Under the pieces are notes generated by a model, which made no database searches, was not told the origin of the DNA, and saw only the letters and a list, made by a program, of their open reading frames with translations. Source: Flavobacteriales bacterium (GTDB lineage: Bacteria > Bacteroidota > Bacteroidia > CAIKAF01). Taken from it: a stretch of 51,531 bases of DNA. Positions within the stretch are counted from its first letter, which is position 1. Every line of letters starts with the position of its first letter. Location of the stretch: positions 1-51,531 of the forward strand of contig JANWWP010000004.1 of assembly GCA_025055575.1 (NCBI GenBank), read 5' to 3'. Made by a program: the position numbers and the translations under genes. This document shows, one piece after another, positions 25,181 through 34,133 of this stretch.

Positions 25181-27052
25181 GTGAGTACAAAGGTATTTTC
25201 CGGGTGTCTATTGGCGTTCATGGGGTATTTGCCGGCTCTCTGGTCCCAAATCACTGTGCAGGATTGCCAGGGAGCCATTCCCGTCTGTCAGTGGCAATAT
25301 TCCACATCCAATGCTTACACAGGCTGCGGCGGCAATTGTCAGGAAATCAATCCTTCTATTTCATGCCTTGGCGGCGGAGAATTGAACAGCGTATGGTATG
25401 CCTTTAACATTCAGACCGATGGCAACCTGAATTTCACCATTCATCCCAACAACCCTCAAAACGATTATGACTGGGCGCTCTACAATCTCACCAACGCCAC
25501 CTGTGCTGACATTTATACCAATCCTTCCCTTCAGGTTTCCTGTAATTTTATAGGCCTCCCAGGGCCCACAGGAGCCAACGGTGGCCCACCCCCGCAAAAC
25601 AATCCCGTGGTGCCAGTCCTGGCCGGTGAAACTTATGTTCTGGTGATCAGCGTATATCCAGGCCCTGGAAATGGCACCCAGGGCGGCTATCTCATCGACT
25701 TTAGCCAGTCCACGGCCCAAGTGTTCGACAATCAGCCCCCTTCCCTGTTGAAGGTGGACTTGCCGGTGGCTTGCTCTTCGGACTCGCTGATTGTCTTTTT
25801 CAGCGAAAATGTCAAGTGTTCCGAATTGCAACCGGGGACTTTCTCTCTTCAGGGGCCCAATGGTCCGGTGGCGGTGACCTCCGTACACAGTACGGATTGC
25901 TCGGCCGGTGCCTCGTACAGCAAACGCGTGCGCCTCACCGTGGCGCCGCCTTTTACGTCCAGCGGCACTTACACCCTGGCCCTAGCCAGCGGCATCTCTG
26001 ACCAGTGCGGCAATTACGCCAATCCGGCCACATCCACGCCGCTCACCTTCCAGGTGAATGCCCTGCAAAAAGATTCTGTCTGGAGCCAAAACACCCAGTG
26101 CAGCGCTCCCACCGGCCAGGCTGGCATGCTGGTGAGCGGCGGGGTACAACCTTACCAGTACACTTGGACTCCCAATGTGTCCTCTTCCAACTCCGCTTCC
26201 AGCCTCGATGCCGGCACCTACACCCTCACCGTCACCGATCAGCAGGGTTGCAGTATCTCCCATAGTTTTTTGATCGAAAAAATTATCCCATTCACCATAA
26301 GCCTCAGCCAGACCCCGGACACCTGCCAGCAAAATAAAGGCACGGCCACCGCCACCATCAACGGAACAGGCACTTCCTTCACATATCAGTGGAACGACCC
26401 CCAGGCCCAAACCACGCCCACTGCCACCGGGCTTCAGGCATATCAAAGCTACACCGTCGTAGTCACCGACCAGGACGGTTGTCAACGCACCGGCAGCATC
26501 GTGGTGCAAAACATGATAAATCCCAACCTGCAGGCCTCATTTCAGGTGGTGCCGGACAGTGTGGATCTCCTTTTTCCCACCTGCAAGCTCATCAACACGT
26601 CTCAGGGCTATCAAAGCTTCAAATGGGAATTCCTGGGCCGTGTGGTCACGGATACTCTTAATCCGGTGCTCACTTTCAGCACCTACGGCGAATACGATAT
26701 CTTCCTCACCGTGTACGACCATTTAGGCTGTTCTGCGATGGCCTACAGACCTGTGCGCGTGTATTCTGACTTGCATTTGTACCTGCCCACGGCCTTCACT
26801 CCCAACGATAACGACATCAACGAAGTATGGCGCCCGAAGGGCGTCGGCTTCGATACCACCACCTACGAATTGAGGGTGTTTGATCGTTGGGGCCATCTGG
26901 TCTTTGAAACCCGCAACTATCTGGCTTCCTGGAACGGTCAAGACCTCAAGGGCGCACCTTTGCCCCAGGGCATCTATGCCGTCCGCGTTACGATGAAGGA
27001 CATCTATGGCCTGCCCCGCCAGTTTATGGGACACGTCACGTTGTTCCGTTGA
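25181..27052 (+). CDS. Large secreted protein with SprB-like repeats and T9SS type B sorting domain
   Basis: 623 residues from GTG 25181. The signal peptide ends near PALWSQ. The N-terminal domain (~23-185) starts VQDCQGAIPVCQWQY and holds the segment LGGGELNSVWYAF, a module typical of CHU_C proteins. An Ig-like domain follows (~190-290), then two SprB-type repeats (for example VSGGVQPYQYTWTPN and SLDAGTYTLTVTDQQGCS; and TGLQAYQSYTVVVTDQDGC) and a PKD-like domain. The C-terminus LYLPTAFTPNDNDINEVW ... FDRWGHLVFET ... LKGAPLPQGIYAVRV is the gliding-associated type B sorting domain, recognised by the type IX secretion system. It is expected at the cell surface. Confidence 0.92.
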   Translation: MSTKVFSGCLLAFMGYLPALWSQITVQDCQGAIPVCQWQYSTSNAYTGCGGNCQEINPSISCLGGGELNSVWYAFNIQTDGNLNFTIHPNNPQNDYDWALYNLTNATCADIYTNPSLQVSCNFIGLPGPTGANGGPPPQNNPVVPVLAGETYVLVISVYPGPGNGTQGGYLIDFSQSTAQVFDNQPPSLLKVDLPVACSSDSLIVFFSENVKCSELQPGTFSLQGPNGPVAVTSVHSTDCSAGASYSKRVRLTVAPPFTSSGTYTLALASGISDQCGNYANPATSTPLTFQVNALQKDSVWSQNTQCSAPTGQAGMLVSGGVQPYQYTWTPNVSSSNSASSLDAGTYTLTVTDQQGCSISHSFLIEKIIPFTISLSQTPDTCQQNKGTATATINGTGTSFTYQWNDPQAQTTPTATGLQAYQSYTVVVTDQDGCQRTGSIVVQNMINPNLQASFQVVPDSVDLLFPTCKLINTSQGYQSFKWEFLGRVVTDTLNPVLTFSTYGEYDIFLTVYDHLGCSAMAYRPVRVYSDLHLYLPTAFTPNDNDINEVWRPKGVGFDTTTYELRVFDRWGHLVFETRNYLASWNGQDLKGAPLPQGIYAVRVTMKDIYGLPRQFMGHVTLFR

Positions 27053-27475
27053 AAGAACTTAAAGAAATCCTCGTAGGCAAAGCCAAAACAAAGAGTCCAT
27101 TTTTTTTCACACCGCTAAAGAATCTACTTTTCTCATTAAATATTAATTATTGACTAACAACATTTTATTAAATCTGGATAAATACATTTTTTTAAGATAC
27201 ATTGTTTCCGCGCCGAAATCAAGATCCCTTTTGGGCCAGAGGGAAGCTCCTGTTTAAAGGGATTAATGATGATTAATTAAATATTTGGTTTAAGAGAAAT
27301 TATTAATTGTTTTGTATTCAAATAATTAAAGATATTTCTCAAAAAGATTTTTTGGAGCTGAAGGCGGCCGCTATGGCCTTCAAAACTTTATAGACCATAG
27401 GACAAATGCCAGAGAAAATGCGTTGGATAGCGTAATTTTGGTTTTTTAGGACGTTACATCCAGGTTTTCCCCGAA
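27053..27475. other. AT-rich intergenic region upstream of the EVE gene
   Basis: About 420 bp without a convincing gene, much more AT-rich than the flanking cargo gene. It contains a possible 6-bp-stem hairpin (GAAGGC 27360-27365 with GCCTTC 27376-27381) and a -7-like TAATTTTG at 27433-27440, 35 bases before the EVE gene ATG. No TTG lies at the right distance. The sequence may mark the edge of an acquired segment. Confidence 0.45.
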
Positions 27476-28594
27476 ATGGCTTATTACGTTAATATCTTTT
27501 CCCCGGCTACCTATCAAATATTCACCCATTCCGACAGAACCTTATCGGGCTTCAGGGAAAGACATAAAGGGGTGGCCTCCACAATCCAACCGGGAGATAA
27601 ATTTATATGTTATGTCACAAAGCTATCCCGATGGGTGGGGGTTTTGGAAGTGAAAAGTTCTTGCTTTGTGGATCCTGCTCCCCTATTCTCTGAAATTCAG
27701 GATCCTTTCGTCATACGATTTCGTGTGCAGCCTTCGGTGTGGCTTCCACTGGAAAAGGCCATTCCCATGGAGGCGGATCTCCTATGGAACAACCTTTCAT
27801 TCACCCAACATTTGCCCAAAAAAAGCGCCGGTTGGACCATCATGGTTCGGAGCAGCCTGAAAAGGCTCGCCGACAACGACGGTGCATATTTGGAGAAAAT
27901 TTTACTGGATCAACTGAACAATCCTATCATTTTTAACCTAGATGAAACAGATCACAAGAAATTAAAAACCACCATCGTAAAAACGCAGGATTATAGGCAG
28001 GTGCCCGTTGCCATTCCGGAAAATGAAAATTTTGTCCCGGAGGCGCAAGGTGCGCAGCCCACCGCCCCACGGGATTCCATCCTCATCCAGGCGCTTTTAG
28101 CAGAGGTGGGAGAGCGCATGAATCTAAAGATTTGGCTGCCCCGAAGCGACAGGCAGAAAGTGTTGGAAATTTGGAAACCTAAAACCCACTGCTTACTGCA
28201 ACAACTCCCGCTGAATTATGATGATGCCACTTTAAAAACTATCGAAAATATTGATGTCCTCTGGATCCGGGGCCGTTCCATCGTGCGGGCTTTCGAGGTG
28301 GAGCACACCACTTCGGTGTACTCCGGTATTTTAAGAATGGCCGATTTAATGGCCTTGCAACCCAATCTGAACATTCAGGCCCACATCGTGGCGCCCTTGG
28401 AACGAAGGGATAAAGTATTGAAAGAAATATCCCGGCCGGTTTTTGCTTTTTTAGAGAAAGGCCCCTTATCGGAATCCTGCTCTTTTATCTCTTACGAATC
28501 CGTGCAAGAGCTTTCTAAGGAAAAGAGACTTGAATACATGTCGGATGCGGTTTTGGATGCGTATGCAGAATATGCTGAAGAAGCGGATATTTAA
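27476..28594 (+). CDS. EVE-domain protein with C-terminal PD-(D/E)xK-like nuclease domain
   Basis: 372 residues. Residues ~1-150 form an EVE (PUA-like) domain: YYVNIFSPATYQIF at the start, then IQPGDKFICYVTKLSRWVGV, the usual gating strand pair. EVE domains bind modified bases such as 5-methylcytosine derivatives. A linker (~175-198) leads to a domain (~199-372) containing NIDVLWIRGRSIVRAFEVEH with D260, E274 and E276, followed by TTSVYSGILRMADLM. That D...ExE(H) arrangement resembles a PD-(D/E)xK nuclease core, but this is inference. The pairing suggests modification-dependent restriction or defence. It stands alone, flanked by AT-rich non-coding DNA. Confidence 0.75.
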   Translation: MAYYVNIFSPATYQIFTHSDRTLSGFRERHKGVASTIQPGDKFICYVTKLSRWVGVLEVKSSCFVDPAPLFSEIQDPFVIRFRVQPSVWLPLEKAIPMEADLLWNNLSFTQHLPKKSAGWTIMVRSSLKRLADNDGAYLEKILLDQLNNPIIFNLDETDHKKLKTTIVKTQDYRQVPVAIPENENFVPEAQGAQPTAPRDSILIQALLAEVGERMNLKIWLPRSDRQKVLEIWKPKTHCLLQQLPLNYDDATLKTIENIDVLWIRGRSIVRAFEVEHTTSVYSGILRMADLMALQPNLNIQAHIVAPLERRDKVLKEISRPVFAFLEKGPLSESCSFISYESVQELSKEKRLEYMSDAVLDAYAEYAEEADI

Positions 28595-28789
28595 ATCAAA
28601 ACATTTTTTTAAAATCTTTACTAATCAATTTCATTAAACTGATTGGCAATCATGTGGCGTTCGCCGAATATTAAAATATGATTATTATTATTTTTTATAA
28701 ATAATTATTGTATGCCATTTGGTTGAAAAGCCAAACCTGTAGTTTGCCCATGTTTTTTAGACATTATTCAATAATCTAAAGGTTAATCT
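28595..28789. other. AT-rich non-coding region between convergent genes
   Basis: 195 bp with long A/T runs and TTATTATTATTTTTTATAAATAATTA-like sequence near 28680-28708. It separates the 3' ends of the EVE gene and the PKD cargo gene. No gene or strong GC hairpin was seen. Confidence 0.45.
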
Positions 28790-30613
28790 TTACATTTTAA
28801 TAAAATTTGCGCCCCAAACAAGGGATTGTTCCCGGATGCATAATCTATACACGCCTCTGGGTAAAAAATCTAAAGGCCAGGAAAAAGGCTCGGAAGGCGA
28901 GACCCGGGCCACGGTTTGGGCCACGCGGCGCCCGTCGGTGGAATATACCTCCAGCACAGCGGTCTGCAGGGGGAAGGCAGTCTGAATCCACAACACATCG
29001 CGCACGGGATTCGGAAATAGGTGCACCCCCCCGGAGGCAGACAATCCGCTCAACCCCACAGGCGCCAGCTTGAGGGTATCACAGATTTGGACAGTGTCGG
29101 AACAATGGGGGTCAAAGACCCGAAAACAGGGCAGATAATTACCGTAGCCCCCGTAGGTATGAACGGGGTCGTTGGTGTACAGGGCGGCAGCGCCGTCGCC
29201 AAAAATCCATTCAAACCAGATGCTGCCGCCGGGGGGATAATCCGGCTCATTCTGAAATTGCACCGTCAGTCCCGAAACACTATGACTTATCAAAGGTTCG
29301 CAGTTGGTGGCTCCCGTGATAACAAGGGTATCGCACACCACGAAGGGGAGTGCGCACTGGGGATGCGTGTAGGTGAGGCACACCACATAGGTCCCCGGCT
29401 GGGCATAGGTGTGCTGGGGATAGTCGCCTGAAGCCGTGGCACCGTCGCCAAAGCTCCACTCGAGGGAAAATGGCGCCCCGCTGCCTATAACGGGATTGTG
29501 GTAAAAATGCACCGTGAGGCCGTTGATGGTGTAGCCAAAATTGGCCGTACAGGGCGCGGGCGCTCCTATAGTAATATATTCGCAATGAGCCCACACCGGC
29601 ACATCAGGACAGGGCAGGCCATCGGCAAACAAGCATACATAATAGGTGCCGGCGCCGGGAAAAGTGTGTGTGGGATTGTTGACGCCGGAAACCACCCCGC
29701 TCAGATCCCCAAAATCCCAATAAAAATTGACTGGCGGGGTCAGAGGCGGCTGCGCCTGAAAGCTCACAGTGAGACCGCTGATCTGATAGGCATACGTGAA
29801 AACACAGGAATCCGGGACGCTGATATGCACCGAATCACAGGCCGATTGAATGGGCGCGGCGAAGCATTGTGGCATATGCGCCGTGGCGCACACATAAAAG
29901 TCGCCGGGAAACCAGTAGGTGTGCAAAGGATTGTTTCCTGTGATCAGGCTGCCATCGCCCAAATCCCAAACAAGGGCGCTATCGGGAAGCACAGGACTGT
30001 TAAAAAACTGCACACTGAGACCATTGGTCACCTGTGAAATGGAGAATTGGCACGTATCGGCTGCGGACAAATCCACCGGGTGGCACACCACGATGGGTTG
30101 GGCTCCGCAAGCCGGGTCGTTCACGGTCATGCAGGCGTTGTACAGACCGGGCATGGTGTAGAAATGAGACGGGTCGTTGCTGTTGAACCAGCCGCCGTCT
30201 CCAAAATCCCAAAAAATGTTGGCTGGGGCTTGGACGTTGGGTGTATTGTTGAAGAGGGCTGTGTTGCCGTTGAGGGAAAAAGTAAAATCGTAGAGGCAGG
30301 AAGCGCCGGTGACCTGGATGGTTTGGCAGGTGGTTTGGGGGGCTCCGCCATTGCAACCCGACCAGATGGAAGTCATACACACCGTGTAAGTGCCGGGGGC
30401 GGCGTAGGTGTGGATGGGATTGTTTACATTGGTGAGCGAAGCGCCATCGCCGAAATCCCAAAGAACAGTGGCCTGAGGAAAGGTCCAATCCGGCTGATTG
30501 TCAAACAACACCTGCAACCCGTTGAGCGTGTAGGTGAAAGTGGGCGGGCACTGGGCCCACAGCCTGGGAACGAGAAGTGCCCATGCAACACACCACAGCA
30601 AAAACCTACGCAT
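28790..30613 (-). CDS. Secreted protein with six PKD domains and T9SS type A sorting tail
   Basis: 607 residues with a signal peptide ending near RLWA-Q. Six similar units of about 85-95 residues follow, each with the PKD core: WDFGDGASLTNVNNPIHTY, WDFGDGGWFNSNDPSHFY, WDLGDGSLITGNNPLHTY, WDFGDLSGVVSG, WSFGDGATASGDYPQHTY and WIFGDGAAALYTNDPVHTY. Each begins with a Y/F-LNGL.V.F-type strand and has a cysteine pair. The final ~80 residues (VHLFPNPVRDVLWIQ ... VLEVYSTDGRRV ... LPRGVYRLCI) form the type A sorting domain for type IX secretion. It overlaps trhO by 8 bp, unusual for a surface cargo gene. Confidence 0.9.
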   Translation of the reverse strand: MRRFLLWCVAWALLVPRLWAQCPPTFTYTLNGLQVLFDNQPDWTFPQATVLWDFGDGASLTNVNNPIHTYAAPGTYTVCMTSIWSGCNGGAPQTTCQTIQVTGASCLYDFTFSLNGNTALFNNTPNVQAPANIFWDFGDGGWFNSNDPSHFYTMPGLYNACMTVNDPACGAQPIVVCHPVDLSAADTCQFSISQVTNGLSVQFFNSPVLPDSALVWDLGDGSLITGNNPLHTYWFPGDFYVCATAHMPQCFAAPIQSACDSVHISVPDSCVFTYAYQISGLTVSFQAQPPLTPPVNFYWDFGDLSGVVSGVNNPTHTFPGAGTYYVCLFADGLPCPDVPVWAHCEYITIGAPAPCTANFGYTINGLTVHFYHNPVIGSGAPFSLEWSFGDGATASGDYPQHTYAQPGTYVVCLTYTHPQCALPFVVCDTLVITGATNCEPLISHSVSGLTVQFQNEPDYPPGGSIWFEWIFGDGAAALYTNDPVHTYGGYGNYLPCFRVFDPHCSDTVQICDTLKLAPVGLSGLSASGGVHLFPNPVRDVLWIQTAFPLQTAVLEVYSTDGRRVAQTVARVSPSEPFSWPLDFLPRGVYRLCIREQSLVWGANFIKM

Positions 30614-31595
30614 AAGCGTCTACGGATGAAATCTGGTACGGCCGCCGGCGGAAATATCCATGCACCATGCGCCCCTTGCTCAGGCCCTGGCGCAGCCATT
30701 TCTGAACAGATTCGGGTAAGGCAATCACCGTCTGGCACACCGAACTGCAACAATTATGAAATTTTTTGCCGCAATCATCGCACTGGATAAACAATAAATG
30801 GCACCCGTCGTGGGCACAGTTCACCTGGCGGGCGGTGGGCCTTCCGCATTGCTGACAGCGGCTTATAATTTCCGATGAAATGGGCTCCCCTAAACGGTCA
30901 TCAAACACAAAATTGACCCCGTGAAATTTATTGACCAGACCTTTTTCCTTGACTTGCCGGGCGTATTCAATGATGCCCCCTTCCAGCTGATAGACTTTTT
31001 CAAACCCATGATGGCGAAACCACGCCGAGGCCTTTTCGCAGCGAATACCACCGGTACAGTACATCACACTTGGGCGGTGACGATAATCTTTAAGTTTGTG
31101 AAGCGCTTCGGGAAGCGCTTCACGGAAAGTTTCAGCAGATAGCCCCAGAGCCTTTTCAAAATGGCCGACAGCATATTCATAATGGTTGCGCATATCCACC
31201 ACCAGAGTGTCTGGATGATCCGTTAAACGATTGAAAGATTCTGCATCCAAATAAATTCCAGGCTTCGAGGGATCAAAGGCAGGGTCATTCAGGCCGTCGG
31301 CCACAATTTTCCGGCGCACTTTTACATGGAGTTTCCGAAAAGAAGGAGCCGTTTCGGCCACGGCGCGGTTCAGACGCATATTCTCAAGGCCTGGAATGGC
31401 ATAGAGAAAGTCCCGGACGGCTTCGAAATGTTTGGGATTACAACTGACCTGACCATTCACCCCCTCCAGAGCCACATACACGCGGCCCAGCACCCCCAAG
31501 CGCTGAAAACCTTCGTAGAGCCGGTTCCTGAATGCCTCAGGGTCGTCAATTGGAAGATATTTATAAAAAGAAAATGTGATTTGAGACAGCGCCAA
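30606..31595 (-). CDS. trhO: tRNA uridine-34 5-hydroxylase, rhodanese family
   Basis: 329 residues of the TrhO/YceA family, which hydroxylates U34 of tRNAs in an oxygen-dependent way. The N-terminal ferredoxin-like part (VALEGVNGQVSC) is followed by a rhodanese domain with active-site C180 in MYCTGGIRCEKA. A cysteine-rich C-terminus (CQQCGRPTARQVNC, then CDDCGKKFHNCCSSVC) is typical of the family and probably binds zinc. The start is TTG 31595: an in-frame TGA lies two codons upstream, so no longer start is possible. A minus-strand TAATTTTG at 31628-31621 may be its -7 box. Confidence 0.93.
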   Translation of the reverse strand: MALSQITFSFYKYLPIDDPEAFRNRLYEGFQRLGVLGRVYVALEGVNGQVSCNPKHFEAVRDFLYAIPGLENMRLNRAVAETAPSFRKLHVKVRRKIVADGLNDPAFDPSKPGIYLDAESFNRLTDHPDTLVVDMRNHYEYAVGHFEKALGLSAETFREALPEALHKLKDYRHRPSVMYCTGGIRCEKASAWFRHHGFEKVYQLEGGIIEYARQVKEKGLVNKFHGVNFVFDDRLGEPISSEIISRCQQCGRPTARQVNCAHDGCHLLFIQCDDCGKKFHNCCSSVCQTVIALPESVQKWLRQGLSKGRMVHGYFRRRPYQISSVDAYA

Positions 31596-31687
31596 CTTTC
31601 AGGAATTTTTGTCAGAACAACAAAATTAATTTTTCGGAAAACATCGGAAGATGGTTTTAAATTCTAAAGGCCGAATTTTACACCCGG

Positions 31688-32716
31688 ATGCATGAGACCC
31701 TGCCCCGTATTCAGGACTCCTTTCCCTGGGGTGAGGACCTTTGGCTAAAAGCCAGTGCAGGCCCCTTTTTGCCGGAAAGCTGGGAAAACGAATTGCGGCA
31801 GGGCCCTTGGTACCGGTTGTTTTTACCCCGGGCCTTGGGTGGCGCTCAGTGTTCTTTGCCTCAAGGGTTGGAGGTGTTAATTCAGGCGGCGGCGCATCAA
31901 GGAAGTTTAGGTTGGCGGGTGAATTTAGGCGCCGGAGCGGGTTTTTTTGCTGGCTGTATGGCACCGGAAACCGCCCGGCAGGTATATTCCGCGCCGGGTT
32001 CGGTAGTTGCGGGGAGCGGCGCCGCCAAGGGCCGCGCTCGCTGGGATGGAAAAAACTGGCGGTTGAGTGGCACCTGGCAGCATTGTACGGGCGCACTGCA
32101 AGCCACCGCGTTCACTTTCAATGCTATTACAGACGAGGGTCAAATTCGGACTTTTATACTTCAACCCGACCAGGTACAAATTCTGAAACACTGGCCCTAT
32201 TTTGGCCTGAAATCCAGCCACACCTACACTGTGCAAACTCCTGAAGAGGCTGTTGTGGAGCCGCACATGATTTTTGACATCGGAAAGGCACATCAATTTT
32301 GGGATTATCCTTTATACAGAATGGATTTCATGGTGTTTGCCAAATATTGCATGGCCGCATCCCTCGTGGGAATGGCGCTGTGTGTGTGCCACCACGCGCA
32401 TGCCTGGACCGCCGCAGGGTCCAAGGCCAATCCGCACTTTTATCAGGCGCTCCGACTTTTAGAAACTGCGGCCACCCATGCCCGCGAAATCCTGAACGCG
32501 GACTCTGAAAAATTGTACAAGCGCTTGCTTCACAATTCGGCCGATTCAGACCATACCTTTCCTTCCGCCACAATTTTTAAGAAAATTTCGGAAATATTAC
32601 AATATTCCTGGCAGCTTTTTCAATCCGGCGGCATGGATATGTGCCGGGAAGATGTGCCGGTGCATCAGGCCCTCCGGGATATGTGGCTGGCCGGGCAGCA
32701 TTTTTTGGTCAAATAG
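31688..32716 (+). CDS. Acyl-CoA dehydrogenase-like flavoprotein
   Basis: 342 residues with a weak but recognisable acyl-CoA dehydrogenase / HpaB-type monooxygenase layout. An N-terminal helical domain is followed by a beta domain (ARWDGKNWRLSGTWQHCTGAL) and a C-terminal helical bundle ending DVPVHQALRDMWLAGQHFLV. That tail resembles flavin-dependent monooxygenases of this fold. It is somewhat short for the family (about 380-400 residues), and the usual C-terminal catalytic glutamate is not obvious. Substrate unknown. It diverges from trhO and converges with ddl. Confidence 0.7.
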   Translation: MHETLPRIQDSFPWGEDLWLKASAGPFLPESWENELRQGPWYRLFLPRALGGAQCSLPQGLEVLIQAAAHQGSLGWRVNLGAGAGFFAGCMAPETARQVYSAPGSVVAGSGAAKGRARWDGKNWRLSGTWQHCTGALQATAFTFNAITDEGQIRTFILQPDQVQILKHWPYFGLKSSHTYTVQTPEEAVVEPHMIFDIGKAHQFWDYPLYRMDFMVFAKYCMAASLVGMALCVCHHAHAWTAAGSKANPHFYQALRLLETAATHAREILNADSEKLYKRLLHNSADSDHTFPSATIFKKISEILQYSWQLFQSGGMDMCREDVPVHQALRDMWLAGQHFLVK

Positions 32717-32777
32717 TCCCTTGAGACAAACAAAGAAATAGAAAACAGAATAAGCTTTTCTCAGTCAAAAAAATGGA

Positions 32778-33773
32778 TTATCGGCTTTGAAGAGCTTCGG
32801 ATATCAATTCAAAAATCACTTGGCCGGGATTGAGGCCCGCTGCAATTAGTTGCTGAGGCACAATGCTCTGCGCGCTGAAGCCCGGCACAGTATTCACTTC
32901 TAAAAAATAAGGTATGCCTTCTTTAGTGAGAATAAAATCCACCCGCACAATGCCCCGGCAATGGAGGGCCTTGTACACCAGGCGGGCTTTTTCCTGCAAA
33001 AGGGCGGTGAGTTCCGGTGCAATGGCCGCAGGCGTGACTTCTGAAGAAGCGCCTTCATATTTGGCGGCATAGTCAAAAAATTCCCTGTGGGGAATGATTT
33101 CCGTCACTGGAAGGGCGTGTATTTCGTCCCGGAGTCCCACCACACCGCAGGTGAGTTCCCGCCCGGGGATAAAAGTTTCGCACATCACCTCCGCGTCATG
33201 CAGGAAAGCATCTTCCAGGGCGGGCTCCAAATCTTCAGCACTCTTCACCTTGTGGGTGCCGAGGCTGCTGCCCCCATTGGCCGGTTTCACGAAAAGAGGC
33301 AGACCTAAGGCGTCCACGATCTTCGAAAAATCTATCGGGAAGCCGCGCCGCACAAGCACTGAAGCAGCCAAGCCCACGGGAACCTCCCGCAGCATCTGCT
33401 TGCAGAGATATTTGTTCATGGTGATCAGGCTGGTGCGAAAACCACAACCCGTGTAGGGCATGCCGATCATATCCAGATAACCTTGCAGACGTCCGTCCTC
33501 ACCTGGGCTGCCGTGGATGATATTGTACACGACATCAAATGAAAGCTTGCGTCCCTCGGCCGGATGGAGAAAAGAAAAATCATCTTTGTTGAGCGCACAC
33601 TGCAAGCCTTCCCCCAAAACCTGCCAATGAGAACCTCGGATTTCTACCAACCAAGGCTCCAGAGGAAAACCCTTTAATGCTTCCATGACCCTGAGCGCGC
33701 TTCGGCGCGAAATCTCGTATTCTCCCGTGTTCCCACCCCAAACGACAGCAACTCTTGGATGATGCCCAGCCAT
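32778..33773 (-). CDS. ddl: D-alanine--D-alanine ligase
   Basis: 331 residues from ATG 33773 (MAGHHPRVAVVWGGNTGEYE); an upstream in-frame start at 33896 would add 41 residues without similarity. Ddl joins two D-alanines for peptidoglycan synthesis. Motifs: the N-terminal GGNTGEYEIS, IIHGSPGEDGRLQGYLD, ATP-grasp LPLFVKPANGGSSLGTHKV and RVDFILTKEGIPYFLEVNT, then PGFSAQSIVPQ. The set of substrate- and metal-binding residues appears complete. Confidence 0.96.
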   Translation of the reverse strand: MAGHHPRVAVVWGGNTGEYEISRRSALRVMEALKGFPLEPWLVEIRGSHWQVLGEGLQCALNKDDFSFLHPAEGRKLSFDVVYNIIHGSPGEDGRLQGYLDMIGMPYTGCGFRTSLITMNKYLCKQMLREVPVGLAASVLVRRGFPIDFSKIVDALGLPLFVKPANGGSSLGTHKVKSAEDLEPALEDAFLHDAEVMCETFIPGRELTCGVVGLRDEIHALPVTEIIPHREFFDYAAKYEGASSEVTPAAIAPELTALLQEKARLVYKALHCRGIVRVDFILTKEGIPYFLEVNTVPGFSAQSIVPQQLIAAGLNPGQVIFELISEALQSR

Positions 33774-33899
33774 GAGCCAAAACAAAAACTCAAAAGGATA
33801 GGGTGAAGGGGCGTTGAAAAAAATTTGTAAACGCTCTGAGGTTAAAACCGGCTTCGCAATTTTTTTTAGGGGGAAATTCCCCGTCGAGGCCGGCAACAG

Positions 33900-33972
33900 A
33901 GCGGAAAACGGGACTCGAACCCGCGACCCTCAGCTTGGGAAGCTGATGCTCTACCAACTGAGCTACTTCCGC
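33900..33972 (-). tRNA. tRNA-Gly (anticodon CCC)
   Basis: On the minus strand the sequence folds as a full cloverleaf. The acceptor GCGGAAG pairs with TTTCCGC, followed by the discriminator U usual for glycine. The anticodon arm is TCAGC-TTCCCAA-GCTGA, giving CCC. The T arm is GCGGG-TTCGAGT-CCCGT. The 3' CCA is not encoded. It lies 7 bp downstream of tRNA-Thr, so both are probably cut from one transcript. Confidence 0.95.
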
Positions 33973-33979
33973 TGCGCAG

Positions 33980-34053
33980 AGCCTTCCACGGGACTTGAAC
34001 CCGCGACCTGCTGATTACGAATCAGCCGCTCTAACCAGCTGAGCTAAGAAGGC
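33980..34053 (-). tRNA. tRNA-Thr (anticodon CGT)
   Basis: The minus-strand sequence gives acceptor GCCTTCT pairing with GGAAGGC, the D arm with GCTCAGCTGGTTAGAGC, anticodon arm GCTGA-TTCGTAA-TCAGC (anticodon CGT) and T arm GCGGG-TTCAAGT-CCCGT. The 3' CCA is not encoded. Confidence 0.95.
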
Positions 34054-34063
34054 TTCTGAGGCA

Positions 34064-34071
34064 CAAAAATA
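34064..34071 (-). promoter_or_regulatory. Possible -7 element of the tRNA-Thr/tRNA-Gly pair
   Basis: TATTTTTG on the minus strand fits TAnnTTTG and ends 11 bases before the mature tRNA-Thr 5' end, a plausible distance. No TTG was found at the expected -33 distance, only a T-rich run. Confidence 0.35.
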
Positions 34072-34133
34072 CAAAGCCTGAAAAAAAATAAGAACCTCCG
34101 CGCCGCCATCGGCGGCTCTATCTTTGGCCCCGC

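Noticed and set aside
28790-30613. CRISPR-like periodicity
   Set aside because: The regular repeats are coding PKD domains of about 270 bp with diverged sequence, not short identical repeats with spacers.
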